Both the position numbers and the translations under genes were made by a program. From assembly GCF_018847375.1 (NCBI RefSeq), contig NZ_CP072036.1:1612001-1676000 (forward strand): DNA of 64,000 nt. Reading direction: 5' to 3'. Source of the stretch: Akkermansia massiliensis (GTDB lineage: Bacteria; Verrucomicrobiota; Verrucomicrobiia; Verrucomicrobiales; Akkermansiaceae). The notes under the pieces were generated by a model. The model did no database searches. It was not told where the DNA came from and worked only from the letters and a program-made list of their open reading frames with translations. Position 1 is the first letter of the stretch. Each line of letters opens with the position of its first letter. Positions 9,077 to 21,337 of this stretch are shown here, one piece after another.

Positions 9077-9374
9077 CTCAGCGGAATTATACGGCGTCAG
9101 CCCATGGAATCAAACGCTGTATTGAAATGGTGACGCAAAAAGTAGACGCAACCTCCGTTTCCGGAAATTGCGTCTACTGAGGGAACCAATGAATGCACTA
9201 TATTCTGGCTATTAGGTTGAACAGGGCTACTCCCCCTGTTCAGAAAGCAAAGCGCACGCTGCGGAATATTTTGTCTGAAAAAACATTTCGTGAGAGTAAA
9301 AAACTGATTTGACTCCGGAATCCCCAGTGTTCATGATAAATCCAATGAGGCCTCCGGCTTTCCAACCAATCATC
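9077..9374. promoter_or_regulatory. Divergent intergenic region with two hairpins
   Basis: Region of 298 bases between two divergently transcribed genes. It contains an 11-base perfect inverted repeat (AGTAGACGCAA at 9141-9151 with its complement at 9168-9178), whose loop holds the palindrome TTTCCGGAAA. A second hairpin has the stem GAACAGGG at 9219-9226 and CCCTGTTC at 9234-9241. Neither has a T-run typical of a terminator. No convincing gene is visible. A regulatory or small-RNA role is possible but unsupported. Confidence 0.45.
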
Positions 9375-9797
9375 ATGATGAAGCAAAATCTCATTCCTTT
9401 TACAGCGGTTTTGGCGGCATTTGCCCTTGTTTCCTGTGACGGCGGCAAAAAACAGGATCAATCCCCGGATGCCTCTGCCGCCAGCGAACAGGCCGTTCCC
9501 AAAACGCCGGGAGAAAAAATCCTGGCCGTTCTCCTTCTTATTCAGGACCAGGCTACGGCAAACGCCCATGCGGCGGAGGTGAAGGAGCTGGCCGTGGCCC
9601 TTCCCAAGGACATTCCCCATCAAGAAAGCGTGAACATCATGAATGAACTGCTCCGTCTGGCCAGCCGGGAATGCTATGGCTCCCTGTCCCTGGAAGACGC
9701 CTTGAAGGGCATCCAGTTTGACGCCGGGGAATACACGGGCAGCGTGCCTCTGGACGTGGATGGCTTTGAACCTACCCCGGACGAGCCGAAAAAGTAA
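9375..9797 (+). CDS. Small hypothetical lipoprotein
   Basis: Predicted lipoprotein of 140 residues. The start at 9375 (ATGATG) gives MMKQNLIPFTAVLAAFALVSC, a signal peptide with lipobox LVSC, so the Cys near residue 21 would be lipidated. A charged, Gln/Asp/Ala-rich linker follows, then a helical region with EKILAVLLLIQDQATANAH and a tail rich in Pro and Glu (GFEPTPDEPKK). A longer reading from 9309 exists but would bury the signal. I do not recognise the family. It is single, flanked by the divergent region upstream and convergent aroB downstream. Confidence 0.65.
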   Translation: MMKQNLIPFTAVLAAFALVSCDGGKKQDQSPDASAASEQAVPKTPGEKILAVLLLIQDQATANAHAAEVKELAVALPKDIPHQESVNIMNELLRLASRECYGSLSLEDALKGIQFDAGEYTGSVPLDVDGFEPTPDEPKK

Positions 9798-10077
9798 ATT
9801 CCCCGTGCCGGGAAACGATGGACTGTTTCTGCGCCTTTCCCATCCCGTTCTTCCGGGAAGGGAGAGGCGTTGCTTTTCGGGCGCCGGATACGGAAAATAA
9901 ATGTCCCGGCTTCCAGGCTGTTCCGGAGGGGACGGTTTTTCTGCGGTTCAGGGAAACACTCTGAATCTTTCTCCTGCTGGAAAAACATGCTGGAGGAAAA
10001 GGAGCGGAAAGATGCTCCCCTTCCGTTCTCCGGAATTTTTTTGCCCGGCTGATGGGGCAACGCCGTAAAAAGGAAGC
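9798..10077. other. Intergenic gap between convergent genes, nothing recognised
   Basis: About 280 bases between the lipoprotein gene and the end of aroB. I see no gene with family signature, no tRNA and no clean terminator, only short imperfect GC hairpins around 9840-9860. Confidence 0.4.
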
Positions 10078-11190
10078 TCAGGGCAGGGGGCGGCGCAATT
10101 CTTCAATGGCTTCCGCCATATCTTCCCGCGTAATCTTCTTGGAAATGCCTGCTTCCCCCGCCTTGGAAAGCAGAACGAAGCGGATGGTTCCGGCCCGGAA
10201 CTTCTTGTCGGACGCTGTCTTCTTGAGAACCGTTTCCGTATCAATGTCATCCGGGAGAACCAGGGGAAGTTCCAGAGCCTGGAGGGTGCAAAGAATCTTC
10301 TTGGCGTCGGAAGAGCTCAACCCGGCTTTCCGTTCGCTCAGGAACAGGGCGGCGCGCATGCCGAGCGCCACGGCTTCCCCGTGCAGGATGGTGCCGTAGG
10401 GAACAGCGGCTTCAATGCCGTGGCCGATGGTATGGCCGAAATTGAGCAGGGCGCGGATATCCAGTGTTTCCAATTCATCATTCTCCACGATGCGGGCCTT
10501 GATCGCCACGTTCCGGGCAATCAGATCGGGGAGTTTGGCGATGGTATTCAGGGAAAAGCCGATGGAAAGCTCCGGTCCCAGGCCTTTCAATTCATGGAGC
10601 ATGGAAGCATCCCGGATGGCCGCGTGCTTGGCGGCTTCCGCCAGGCCTTCCGCCAGCGTGCGGCGGTCCAGGGTCACCAGCGTGGTGGGGTCGATCACGA
10701 CAACGGCCGGCTGATGGAACGCGCCTGCCAGGTTTTTCCCTTCCGGAATATTGACGGCAGTCTTGCCCCCTACGGAACTGTCCACCTGGGCGACTACCGT
10801 CGTAGGAATCTGCATGAAAGGAATGCCGCGGTAATAAATGGAAGCTACGAAGCCGGCCAGGTCTCCCACCACGCCGCCGCCCAGGGCGGCAATGCACCCG
10901 GTGCGGTCAATGCCCGCCCGTACCAGCTCGGAACACAGTTCCTGGGCCTGCAGCATATTCTTGGACGCTTCTCCGGCATCCACCACATGCAGGCTGGGCA
11001 TGAACCCAGCGCTCTCCAGGGACTTCATCACGCGTTCCGCATAAAGCGGGGCTACGCAGGTATCCGTAATAATCGCAATCTTGCCGTCCAGTCCGGCGCG
11101 GTAGGCAAACTCACCCACGCGGTCCAGCGCGCCGTTTTCCACGTGGATATCGTAGGAACGTTCCCCGAGAGCAAGAGAAATGGTAGGCAT
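10078..11190 (-). CDS. aroB: 3-dehydroquinate synthase
   Basis: Second enzyme of the shikimate pathway: DAHP to 3-dehydroquinate, using NAD+ and a divalent metal, cytoplasmic. I start it at the ATG at 11190 (MPTISLALGERSYDI), giving 370 residues, the family length; a longer frame to 11247 has no homologous character. Motifs: GEASKN, ALGGGVVGDLAGFVAS, RGIPFMQIPTT, QVDSSVGGKTAVN, the metal ligands in FGHTIGHGIE and HGEAVALGM. It lies 75 bases downstream of a same-strand thioredoxin-like gene, so co-transcription is likely. Confidence 0.95.
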   Translation of the reverse strand: MPTISLALGERSYDIHVENGALDRVGEFAYRAGLDGKIAIITDTCVAPLYAERVMKSLESAGFMPSLHVVDAGEASKNMLQAQELCSELVRAGIDRTGCIAALGGGVVGDLAGFVASIYYRGIPFMQIPTTVVAQVDSSVGGKTAVNIPEGKNLAGAFHQPAVVVIDPTTLVTLDRRTLAEGLAEAAKHAAIRDASMLHELKGLGPELSIGFSLNTIAKLPDLIARNVAIKARIVENDELETLDIRALLNFGHTIGHGIEAAVPYGTILHGEAVALGMRAALFLSERKAGLSSSDAKKILCTLQALELPLVLPDDIDTETVLKKTASDKKFRAGTIRFVLLSKAGEAGISKKITREDMAEAIEELRRPLP

Positions 11191-11265
11191 GGGGCCAGTA
11201 TGAGGCATTCCGGAAGGAAGCTCAAACGGAAAGTGCGAATGAGGCAAAGAAGATGCAATCCGCCT

Positions 11266-11829
11266 CTAATGCGTCCTTGTCTTAGGCGCCAGCGGGGAAA
11301 GGGTTTCCAGAATAACCTTTAAATGTTCCGCGCGTGCAGGCGTAAAGCCGCCGTCATCCTTCCAGATGATATTGCCGTTGCCGTCCAGCAGTACAATCGC
11401 GGTCTCCGCCTTCTTGTGGAGGGAAAGCCTGCGGCGCACGAAAGCCTGGTCGTAATAGGAAATAAGGGAATTGGTCTTCATGTAGAAATCCGGAATATCC
11501 CCCAGGGCCTGTGTAAAGGCGGGAACGTCCCCCTCAATGGGAGGCGGCTGCAGGACCAGCAGAATATTGTACTCCACCGGGGTGGGCGTATGCTTGTACT
11601 GCTTGCGGAGGTCTTCGCAGAACGGAAGCCACTTCTTCATGCTGTACAGGGTTTCCGGATGAAAAACGGTCAGCATGATATGGAAGCTTTTAGGCACGAT
11701 GGGTGGAAGGGAAACGTTATCCCCCAGCAAATTCATGCCGTTGATATCCGGAAAACGGTAACGTCCGTTTCCTCCTCCATAAGGATGCTCGGGGTCGGGC
11801 GTTGGCAAGTGGATTTCCTGATTCTTCAT
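11266..11829 (-). CDS. Hypothetical protein with thioredoxin-like features
   Basis: Protein of 187 residues without signal peptide. The segment ETAIVLLDGNGNIIWKDDGGF (about residues 141-161) followed by an amphipathic helix HLKVILETL resembles the C-terminal beta hairpin and helix of thioredoxin-fold proteins (AhpC/TSA or Atp10-like). PKSFHIMLTVF and EYNILLVLQPPP could be the core strands. No CXXC or other catalytic Cys pair is present, so it would not be a classical oxidoreductase. It is upstream of aroB on the same strand. The fold is a suggestion from pattern, not an established family. Confidence 0.6.
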   Translation of the reverse strand: MKNQEIHLPTPDPEHPYGGGNGRYRFPDINGMNLLGDNVSLPPIVPKSFHIMLTVFHPETLYSMKKWLPFCEDLRKQYKHTPTPVEYNILLVLQPPPIEGDVPAFTQALGDIPDFYMKTNSLISYYDQAFVRRRLSLHKKAETAIVLLDGNGNIIWKDDGGFTPARAEHLKVILETLSPLAPKTRTH

Positions 11830-12327
11830 GCGCGATTAGACAAAATTCAGGCGGGGATTGTTCATGGGAAGGGTTAAGTGAGACAGGGCGCGGAAATATC
11901 GAACGGTGAGGGCGCGGAAAAAAGAATCCCCGTCCGTGCGTGGCCTTGGAGGAAAAGAAAGTAAGGGGTAGAAATAAAGGTATCGGCAGAGAAGGCGAGC
12001 CGTCGGCCCTTGTAAAAGGAAAAAAGAAAACCTCTTCCCCCTTGGGCTGTTGAAACTCCTCGCTTGGCCAGCCCTTCTTCCCCCCTTCTTTTCTCCAGGG
12101 CGCCGATATCGTAAAAAGGAAGAAAGCCCCCTCTCGTTCTCGCCGGCAAAGGGAAGGGCTCCTGGACCTTTGGGAAGACTGCTGCGCCATCCGAAAAGAA
12201 AATGTTCAAAAAAATGGCACGAGGGAGGGGGAGTATGACAAAAGCCTAACTATTTTATAAATTGGAAGTTATGAATGGACGTGACAAAATGGGTGAAAGA
12301 CTCTCACAAAAAACGACTCGAAAAAAA
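11830..12327. other. Non-coding region upstream of the rRNA promoter
   Basis: Roughly 500 bases rich in polypurine/polypyrimidine runs. Open frames cross it on the minus strand, but they have low-complexity composition (Phe/Pro/Arg-rich) and no family signature, so I treat the stretch as non-coding. An AT-rich patch at about 12240-12270 precedes the promoter. Confidence 0.45.
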
Positions 12328-12355
12328 TTGACAAGGGAGGTGAAAATGGTAGACT
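12328..12355 (+). promoter_or_regulatory. Candidate rRNA operon promoter
   Basis: Consensus -35 hexamer TTGACA at 12328-12333, 16-base spacer, -10-like TAGACT at 12350-12355. An A-tract (AAAAAAA) directly upstream resembles an UP element. It is followed by about 390 bases of leader before the 16S gene. Confidence 0.6.
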
Positions 12356-12745
12356 TCTCGGCACGCCAACACGGCGACGGGATGAAAAGCCCGGCGGCAG
12401 GAGGGACTCGGAAGAGGGCCTGAATGAAGCCGGGGCCGGCCACCCGGAAGAGCCTCATTAAAGGGGCCGATAAGAAGATTTCAAGGGAATGACTACCGAA
12501 CCCGCCGAGGGTTTTCCTGAATGCGTCGAGAGACGTGTGAGGGAGAAAAAACCCGAAGGAGCGACCTAGCTCCGAGAGGGGCGGATTGGTAGAAGCAAGG
12601 GGAAAGAAAAAAGGTCGTGACGCGCGCCGTGCTTGGCAGAGCGAAGAGGACCTCAAGAGACACAACTTGAGGGAAGAGCTGACTGAAGCATGGCGCAGAT
12701 GAAATCGAAAGATTCCATTTGGTCCAGCAATTTCAAAAATTATAT
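12356..12745 (+). other. rRNA operon leader
   Basis: Transcribed leader of about 390 bases between the promoter and mature 16S. It probably carries antitermination and RNase III processing structures. I could not identify a clear boxA. An antisense open frame of 136 codons crosses it but has no protein-like features. Confidence 0.5.
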
Positions 12746-14260
<1,515 letters not shown>

Positions 14261-14427
14261 TGGAGAAAGTGCATGAAAAATGCACAGGTCGGATCTCTTC
14301 CCGAGGGAAGAGAGAGCGAAACCCGCGAGGGCCCGCAACGAACCAAAGATGTGTAAACAGCCAGTTCGCTTGGAGCGAAACTAGGCACGACGTGCGTGAC
14401 GACCTTTTTTCAAAAAGAACCGCAACT

Positions 14428-14503
14428 GGGGGTATAGCTCAGTTGGTAGAGCGCCAGCTTTGCAAGCTGGATGTCCGGGGTTCGAGTCCCCGTGCCTCCA
14501 CCA
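14428..14503 (+). tRNA. tRNA-Ala (TGC)
   Basis: 76-base cloverleaf in the 16S-23S spacer. Acceptor GGGGGTA pairs with TGCCTCC (one G-T pair), D arm GCTCAGTTGGTAGAGC, anticodon stem CCAGC/GCTGG with loop TTTGCAA (anticodon TGC at 14461-14463), T arm CGGGGTTCGAGTCCCCG. CCA is encoded. Confidence 0.96.
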
Positions 14504-14592
14504 GTTTCGGTAAGAAGGCGGCAACGGAGAACGATAAATGGCTATTAACTATTGCCTGTTCACTGTTAACTGCCTCTGCGAGACCCAAAACC

Positions 14593-14669
14593 GGGCCTGT
14601 AGCTCAGTTGGTTAGAGCACGCGCTTGATAAGCGCGGGGTCACAGGTTCAAGTCCTGTCAGGCCCACCA
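14593..14669 (+). tRNA. tRNA-Ile (GAT)
   Basis: 77-base cloverleaf in the rRNA spacer. Acceptor GGGCCTG pairs perfectly with CAGGCCC, anticodon loop TTGATAA (GAT at 14627-14629), CCA encoded. It follows tRNA-Ala, the reverse of the E. coli Ile-Ala order. Confidence 0.96.
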
Positions 14670-14879
14670 AAAAAATCGATTATTGAGGGAAAGCGAAAAT
14701 TGACATCTGCGTGGCAAAGAAAACAATTGCTGAGAAGCAATTGCTTTCCAACAAAGTGGGTAGTTGAAAAACAACTACAATACACAATTTAAAACATGCA
14801 TACCAAGAAATAAGACAATACAGTAAGTCACGAAAGGGCTTTGTGGTATTGTGGAAGTGGTAAAAAACTTTTGCAATAT

Positions 14880-17716
<2,837 letters not shown>

Positions 17717-17950
17717 TTACATCACTCCCGTTCGTGAATAACAACTTGCTGTTGTCTTGTTCATTGGATGTATGTTTAAAAGTAACACCACCAGCCACGC
17801 AGATGTCAGTTTACGCTGATTCCTTCCCCTCGTAACGAGAGGAAATCTTCTTAGCCACACACACAACAACCCTTAAAAAATCCCCCTCAAAGCCCCCCAA
17901 GGGCTCCCGGGCAGGCAGGATGAAGAGAAAAAAAGCCCTCTTCCCCCTGA
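17717..17950 (+). other. 23S-5S spacer
   Basis: 234 bases without tRNA or gene. It contains GCCACGCAGATGTCAGTTT, similar in reverse orientation to a stretch just before the 23S gene (around 14700), where the reverse complement of CACGCAGATGTCA is found; the pair may base-pair in the precursor. Confidence 0.4.
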
Positions 17951-18068
17951 AGCCCGGTGGCCAGAGCGCAGTGGTCCCACCCGGTCCCGTTCCGAACCCG
18001 GAAGTGAAACGCTGCCGCGCCAATGGTAGTCGGACGATAGGTCCCGCAAGAGTAGGTCGCCGCCGGGA
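17951..18068 (+). rRNA. rrf: 5S ribosomal RNA
   Basis: About 118 bases aligning with 5S: GCCCGGTGGCC at the 5' end pairs with CGCCGCCGGG at the 3' end, with the conserved core GGTCCCACC, TCCGAACC, GAAGTGAAACG and AGAGTAGG. An immediate run of T follows the 3' end. Confidence 0.93.
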
Positions 18069-18082
18069 TTTTTTTTCATCAG

Positions 18083-18122
18083 GCCCCGCCAGTTCCTCAA
18101 CTGGCGGGGCTTGTTCGTTTTC
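18083..18122 (+). terminator. rRNA operon terminator
   Basis: Perfect 12-base stem (GCCCCGCCAGTT with AACTGGCGGGGC) with a four-base loop, followed by TTGTTCGTTTT. It ends the rRNA transcription unit. Confidence 0.88.
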
Positions 18123-18318
18123 TTGATGGCGCGATCTTCCTTCCTCCGGCTAAGTGGAACTGAAGGAGGATGAGGCAAACAAGGAGGACGGCTATCCCTG
18201 TCGTAATAGAGTTCTTACCTTACGTAACATTTCCTTAACTATCCCTCTTTCTTTCTTAACGGTTTAAGGATATCCCTGCTATTGACGGCACCCGTTCTTC
18301 CATCAAAAATGGCGGCGT

Positions 18319-19041
18319 ATGAAATCCCATATCATTCAGAAGCCCGTTGCGGTCATCCTGGGGAACGCCGGCAACATAGGATACCTCGCCGCCAAGGCGT
18401 TTGCGTGCCGGGGAACTGTGGTTGCCATGTTGCATGAAGCCGGTGAAGAGTCTTCCCGCGTGGTGGACTGTCTGCCAGGGGGCAATCACTTTGGCATGTC
18501 GGGCTGTCTGGGCCATCCTCCGGATCTGGCTTCCTTCGCAGGGCTGGTACATACCCTCTATGGACGAGTCGATTATTTGATCAACTGTGAGGATGCCGCG
18601 GTTGAGGTGCAGGGCCTGAATTGTTCCGCACGCAGTCGCCTGTCCATTCTGCTTGAGCACGCTTTTGTTTCCGGCGCCATGGTCGTGAATATGGTCTCCC
18701 GTTCCGGAAGAAAGGTAAGATGGAGGGAGCAGTGTTGGAAGGAAGATGCCGCAGGGTTGGAAAATTGTCTGAATAGGAAGGACGTCAGGATAAACCAGGT
18801 TGTGATTCACCGTCCGGTATTTCGGCACGTCTCCCAGTCCAGGCTGGCTTCCTCCGCGTGTGCGGCGGCGTTATTTCTGTGCGGGAGGGAAGGGCGTCAT
18901 ATTCACCGTGAATACATCGTTGTCAATGGAAGAAAAGCCGCTTGGAAGCCCGGCATGAGGACGGAAGCATCCCTTTCCTTGTTCAACTCCTGTCTGGAAT
19001 TTTGTTCCGTCTGTTCCCGGACGGTATTCCGGGATGCCTAA
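18319..19041 (+). CDS. Degenerate short-chain dehydrogenase/reductase-like protein
   Basis: Protein of 240 residues with the layout of an SDR Rossmann domain but lost catalytic residues. The coenzyme loop GNAGNIG (about 15-21) is close to GxxGxIG. The NNAG motif is replaced by NCED in YLINCEDAA, and the serine strand appears as VVNMVSRSG. No YxxxK can be found. Cys content is unusually high (11 or more). It is probably a non-catalytic paralogue or a gene in decay without a stop. It stands alone between the rRNA terminator and dapA. A typical intact SDR (YSAAK) is at 43822 for comparison. Confidence 0.6.
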   Translation: MKSHIIQKPVAVILGNAGNIGYLAAKAFACRGTVVAMLHEAGEESSRVVDCLPGGNHFGMSGCLGHPPDLASFAGLVHTLYGRVDYLINCEDAAVEVQGLNCSARSRLSILLEHAFVSGAMVVNMVSRSGRKVRWREQCWKEDAAGLENCLNRKDVRINQVVIHRPVFRHVSQSRLASSACAAALFLCGREGRHIHREYIVVNGRKAAWKPGMRTEASLSLFNSCLEFCSVCSRTVFRDA

Positions 19042-19069
19042 CAGGCATGCCATATTTCTGTATTCTGTC

Positions 19070-19096
19070 GTGACAAAAAGTGTCTGTTAATATAGT
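19070..19096 (+). promoter_or_regulatory. Candidate dapA promoter
   Basis: GTGACA at 19070-19075 and TATAGT at 19091-19096, separated by 15 bases, in an AT-rich stretch 19 bases before the dapA ATG. Spacing is short, so this is tentative. Confidence 0.35.
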
Positions 19097-19114
19097 ATAT
19101 TTCCAAGTAAGGTT

Positions 19115-19996
19115 ATGAAGTTTCAAGGTCTTTATACAGCAATTGTGACTCCGTTTGTCGGCAATCGGGTCGATGAAGAGGCTTTTAGAATGCTTGTGGA
19201 AGCCCAGGTGGCTGCCGGCGTGGCCGGCATTGTGGCCGTCGGCACCACGGGTGAATCCCCCACCTTGACTGTAAAAGAACACTTGAGGGTGATTGAACTG
19301 GCCGTGGAGAGCGCGGCAGGCCGCATTCAGGTAGTTGCAGGTACGGGGGCCAATTCTACCGCGGAGGCCATCCATATGACCCAGGAGGCGGAGAAGATGG
19401 GCGTGGACGGTACGCTTCAGGTGTGCCCTTATTACAACAAGCCCTCCCAGGATGGCGTTTATGCCCATTTCAAGGCCATTGCGGACGCCACCCGCCTGCC
19501 GATCATGCTGTACAGCATCCCGGGCCGTTGCGGTATTGAAATCAGCGTGGAGACGGTGGGACGCCTGGCAAAGGACTGTCCCCACATTATTTGCGTGAAA
19601 GAGGCCGGCGGCAGCGTGGACCGCGTGAACCAGCTGATGCAGGTGGTTCCGGAAGATTTTACCGTCCTGTGCGGTGATGACGGCCTGACGGTTCCCTTTA
19701 TGGCCTGTGGCGCCAGTGGCTTGGTTTCCGTAACGTCCAATCTGGTTCCCGGAATCATGAATTCCATCGTGAAAGCCGGCCTGGATCAGAATATGGGTGA
19801 AATGCTTTCCCTCCAGAAAACATTTTATCCACTGATGAAGGGCCTCATGACACTGGATTCCAACCCCGTCCCGATCAAGGCGGCGCTGGCGCTGAGGGGG
19901 GATATTCAGCCCGGCGTGCGGCTTCCGCTGGTTCCTTTGCCGGAAGAAAAGGAAGCCCAGCTTTCCGCGCTTCTTCAACGTTTCAACGTTCTTTGA
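19115..19996 (+). CDS. dapA: 4-hydroxy-tetrahydrodipicolinate synthase
   Basis: Condenses pyruvate with aspartate semialdehyde in the diaminopimelate/lysine pathway; cytoplasmic TIM barrel. 293 residues, the normal length. Visible: GTTGESPTL (substrate and pyruvate binding), PYYNKPSQDG, the catalytic Tyr in MLYSIPGR (about 132) and the Schiff-base Lys in CVKEAGGS (about 161). dapB begins 12 bases downstream, so the two form an operon that ends at the hairpin after dapB. DAP is needed for both peptidoglycan cross-links and lysine. Confidence 0.96.
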   Translation: MKFQGLYTAIVTPFVGNRVDEEAFRMLVEAQVAAGVAGIVAVGTTGESPTLTVKEHLRVIELAVESAAGRIQVVAGTGANSTAEAIHMTQEAEKMGVDGTLQVCPYYNKPSQDGVYAHFKAIADATRLPIMLYSIPGRCGIEISVETVGRLAKDCPHIICVKEAGGSVDRVNQLMQVVPEDFTVLCGDDGLTVPFMACGASGLVSVTSNLVPGIMNSIVKAGLDQNMGEMLSLQKTFYPLMKGLMTLDSNPVPIKAALALRGDIQPGVRLPLVPLPEEKEAQLSALLQRFNVL

Positions 19997-20008
19997 TATC
20001 TCAACTAT

Positions 20009-20749
20009 ATGATTTCCATTCTTGTTACAGGCATTTCGGGCCGCATGGGCCACGCTGTCCAGGAGGCGGTGACGCAGAATCCGGACACCTGCGTGGGCGC
20101 CACGTACGACCAGGGGCAGGAGCTTTATCCGGCCCTTGCCAAATGCGACGTCGCCATTGATTTTTCCCACCATGCTTTCACCAGCACCCTGCTGGCGGAA
20201 GCCGTAGCCAATAACAAGCCCCTGGTGATAGGCACCACGGGGCATACGGAGCTGGAACGTCAGGAGATTATGGATGCAGCCGCATCCATCCCGATCGTAT
20301 TCGCGTCCAACTATTCCGCAGGAGTGAACGCCCTGTTCTGGCTGACGCGCAAGGCGGCCCAGATCCTGGGCGGCAGCTGCGACATTGAGGTGATGGAAAT
20401 GCATCACCGCCACAAGATTGACGCTCCTTCCGGCACGGCCCGGACGCTGGCGGAAATCCTGTCCGGCGCCATTGGCAGGAATTATGAAGACAGCGTGGTT
20501 TTTGGCCGCGAAGGCCTGGTGGGTCCCCGTCCCGCCAATGAAATAGGCATGCATTCCCTGCGCGGAGGGGATGTAGTAGGAGACCATACCGTGGTGTTCG
20601 CCTCTGACGGAGAACGTTTGGAGCTTACCCACAAGGCATCCAGCCGCATGACGTTTGCCTCCGGAGCGGTCCGTGCAGCTCTCTGGCTGCAGGGCAGGGA
20701 ACCGGGGCTGTATACCATGGAAGACGTTCTGGGCCTTTCCCAATTATAA
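20009..20749 (+). CDS. dapB: 4-hydroxy-tetrahydrodipicolinate reductase
   Basis: NAD(P)H-dependent reductase that follows DapA. The 246 residues have the N-terminal Rossmann motif VTGISGRMGHAVQ, GTTGH, the cofactor-proximal ASNYSAGVN, and the active-site HHRHKIDAPSGTA. Directly downstream of dapA. Nothing unusual. Confidence 0.96.
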   Translation: MISILVTGISGRMGHAVQEAVTQNPDTCVGATYDQGQELYPALAKCDVAIDFSHHAFTSTLLAEAVANNKPLVIGTTGHTELERQEIMDAAASIPIVFASNYSAGVNALFWLTRKAAQILGGSCDIEVMEMHHRHKIDAPSGTARTLAEILSGAIGRNYEDSVVFGREGLVGPRPANEIGMHSLRGGDVVGDHTVVFASDGERLELTHKASSRMTFASGAVRAALWLQGREPGLYTMEDVLGLSQL

Positions 20750-20760
20750 TTTTTCCGCAT

Positions 20761-20803
20761 CATGGCCGTCCCCCCTTCCCGGAACGGCCATGATGCCTTT
20801 TTT
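20761..20803 (+). terminator. dapAB terminator
   Basis: Nine-base perfect stem CATGGCCGT/ACGGCCATG (20761-20769 and 20784-20792) followed by ATGCCTTTTTTG. The 3' arm overlaps possible upstream ATGs of folK, which argues that folK starts at 20808. Confidence 0.8.
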
Positions 20804-20807
20804 GCTG

Positions 20808-21317
20808 ATGAAGAGAGCCGGCATCGCACTGGGATCCAATATGGGGGACAAAAACAGCCTGATGGTTCAGGCCAGGGACCATCTGCTGAAGATGAGCCTG
20901 TCCGACGATCCTTTCCTGCAATCCTCCCTGTATGCTACCAGTCCGCAGGGATGTCCGCATGGCGCGGATGATTATTTGAATGCCGTGGTGGAGTTCACCT
21001 GGCCCGGTACGGTGGAAGAACTGCTGGTGCATTGCCAGGGCATAGAACGCGCCCTGGGACGCATCCGCTCCGGAATCCGCTGCGAACCCCGTACGGCGGA
21101 CGTGGACATCATTTACGCGGGGGACATGGTGGTCAACGATCCGCCCCGCCTGATTCTCCCCCATCCCAGGGCTCATTTGAGAAAATTTGTCTTGAAGCCT
21201 CTTTCCGACATCAGGCCGGACCTCATTCTGCCCCGCCAGGCTAAAACGGTTTCTTGCCTGCTGGCGGAACTGGATACGGATGAGGCTGACCCGCTCCTGG
21301 TATCGGAACGCTGGTAA
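20808..21317 (+). CDS. folK: 2-amino-4-hydroxy-6-hydroxymethyldihydropteridine pyrophosphokinase
   Basis: Transfers pyrophosphate from ATP to the pterin in folate synthesis. I start at ATG 20808 (MKRAGIALGSN), giving 169 residues, because earlier ATGs lie inside a terminator hairpin. Motifs: ALGSNMGD, the segment RTADVDIIYAG with catalytic Asp residues, ILPHPRAHLRKFVL and PLSDI, all HPPK hallmarks. panB follows 20 bases later, so folK-panB-isomerase may be one unit of vitamin genes. Confidence 0.9.
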   Translation: MKRAGIALGSNMGDKNSLMVQARDHLLKMSLSDDPFLQSSLYATSPQGCPHGADDYLNAVVEFTWPGTVEELLVHCQGIERALGRIRSGIRCEPRTADVDIIYAGDMVVNDPPRLILPHPRAHLRKFVLKPLSDIRPDLILPRQAKTVSCLLAELDTDEADPLLVSERW

Positions 21318-21337
21318 CTGCATGTTTATAGAACATC

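Noticed and set aside
12255..12665. 136-codon minus-strand frame in the rRNA leader
   Set aside because: Lies in transcribed leader between a good promoter and 16S; no protein-like pattern.
20655..20807. Upstream extension of folK
   Set aside because: Overlaps dapB and a terminator hairpin; the HPPK fold starts at MKRAGIALGSN (20808).
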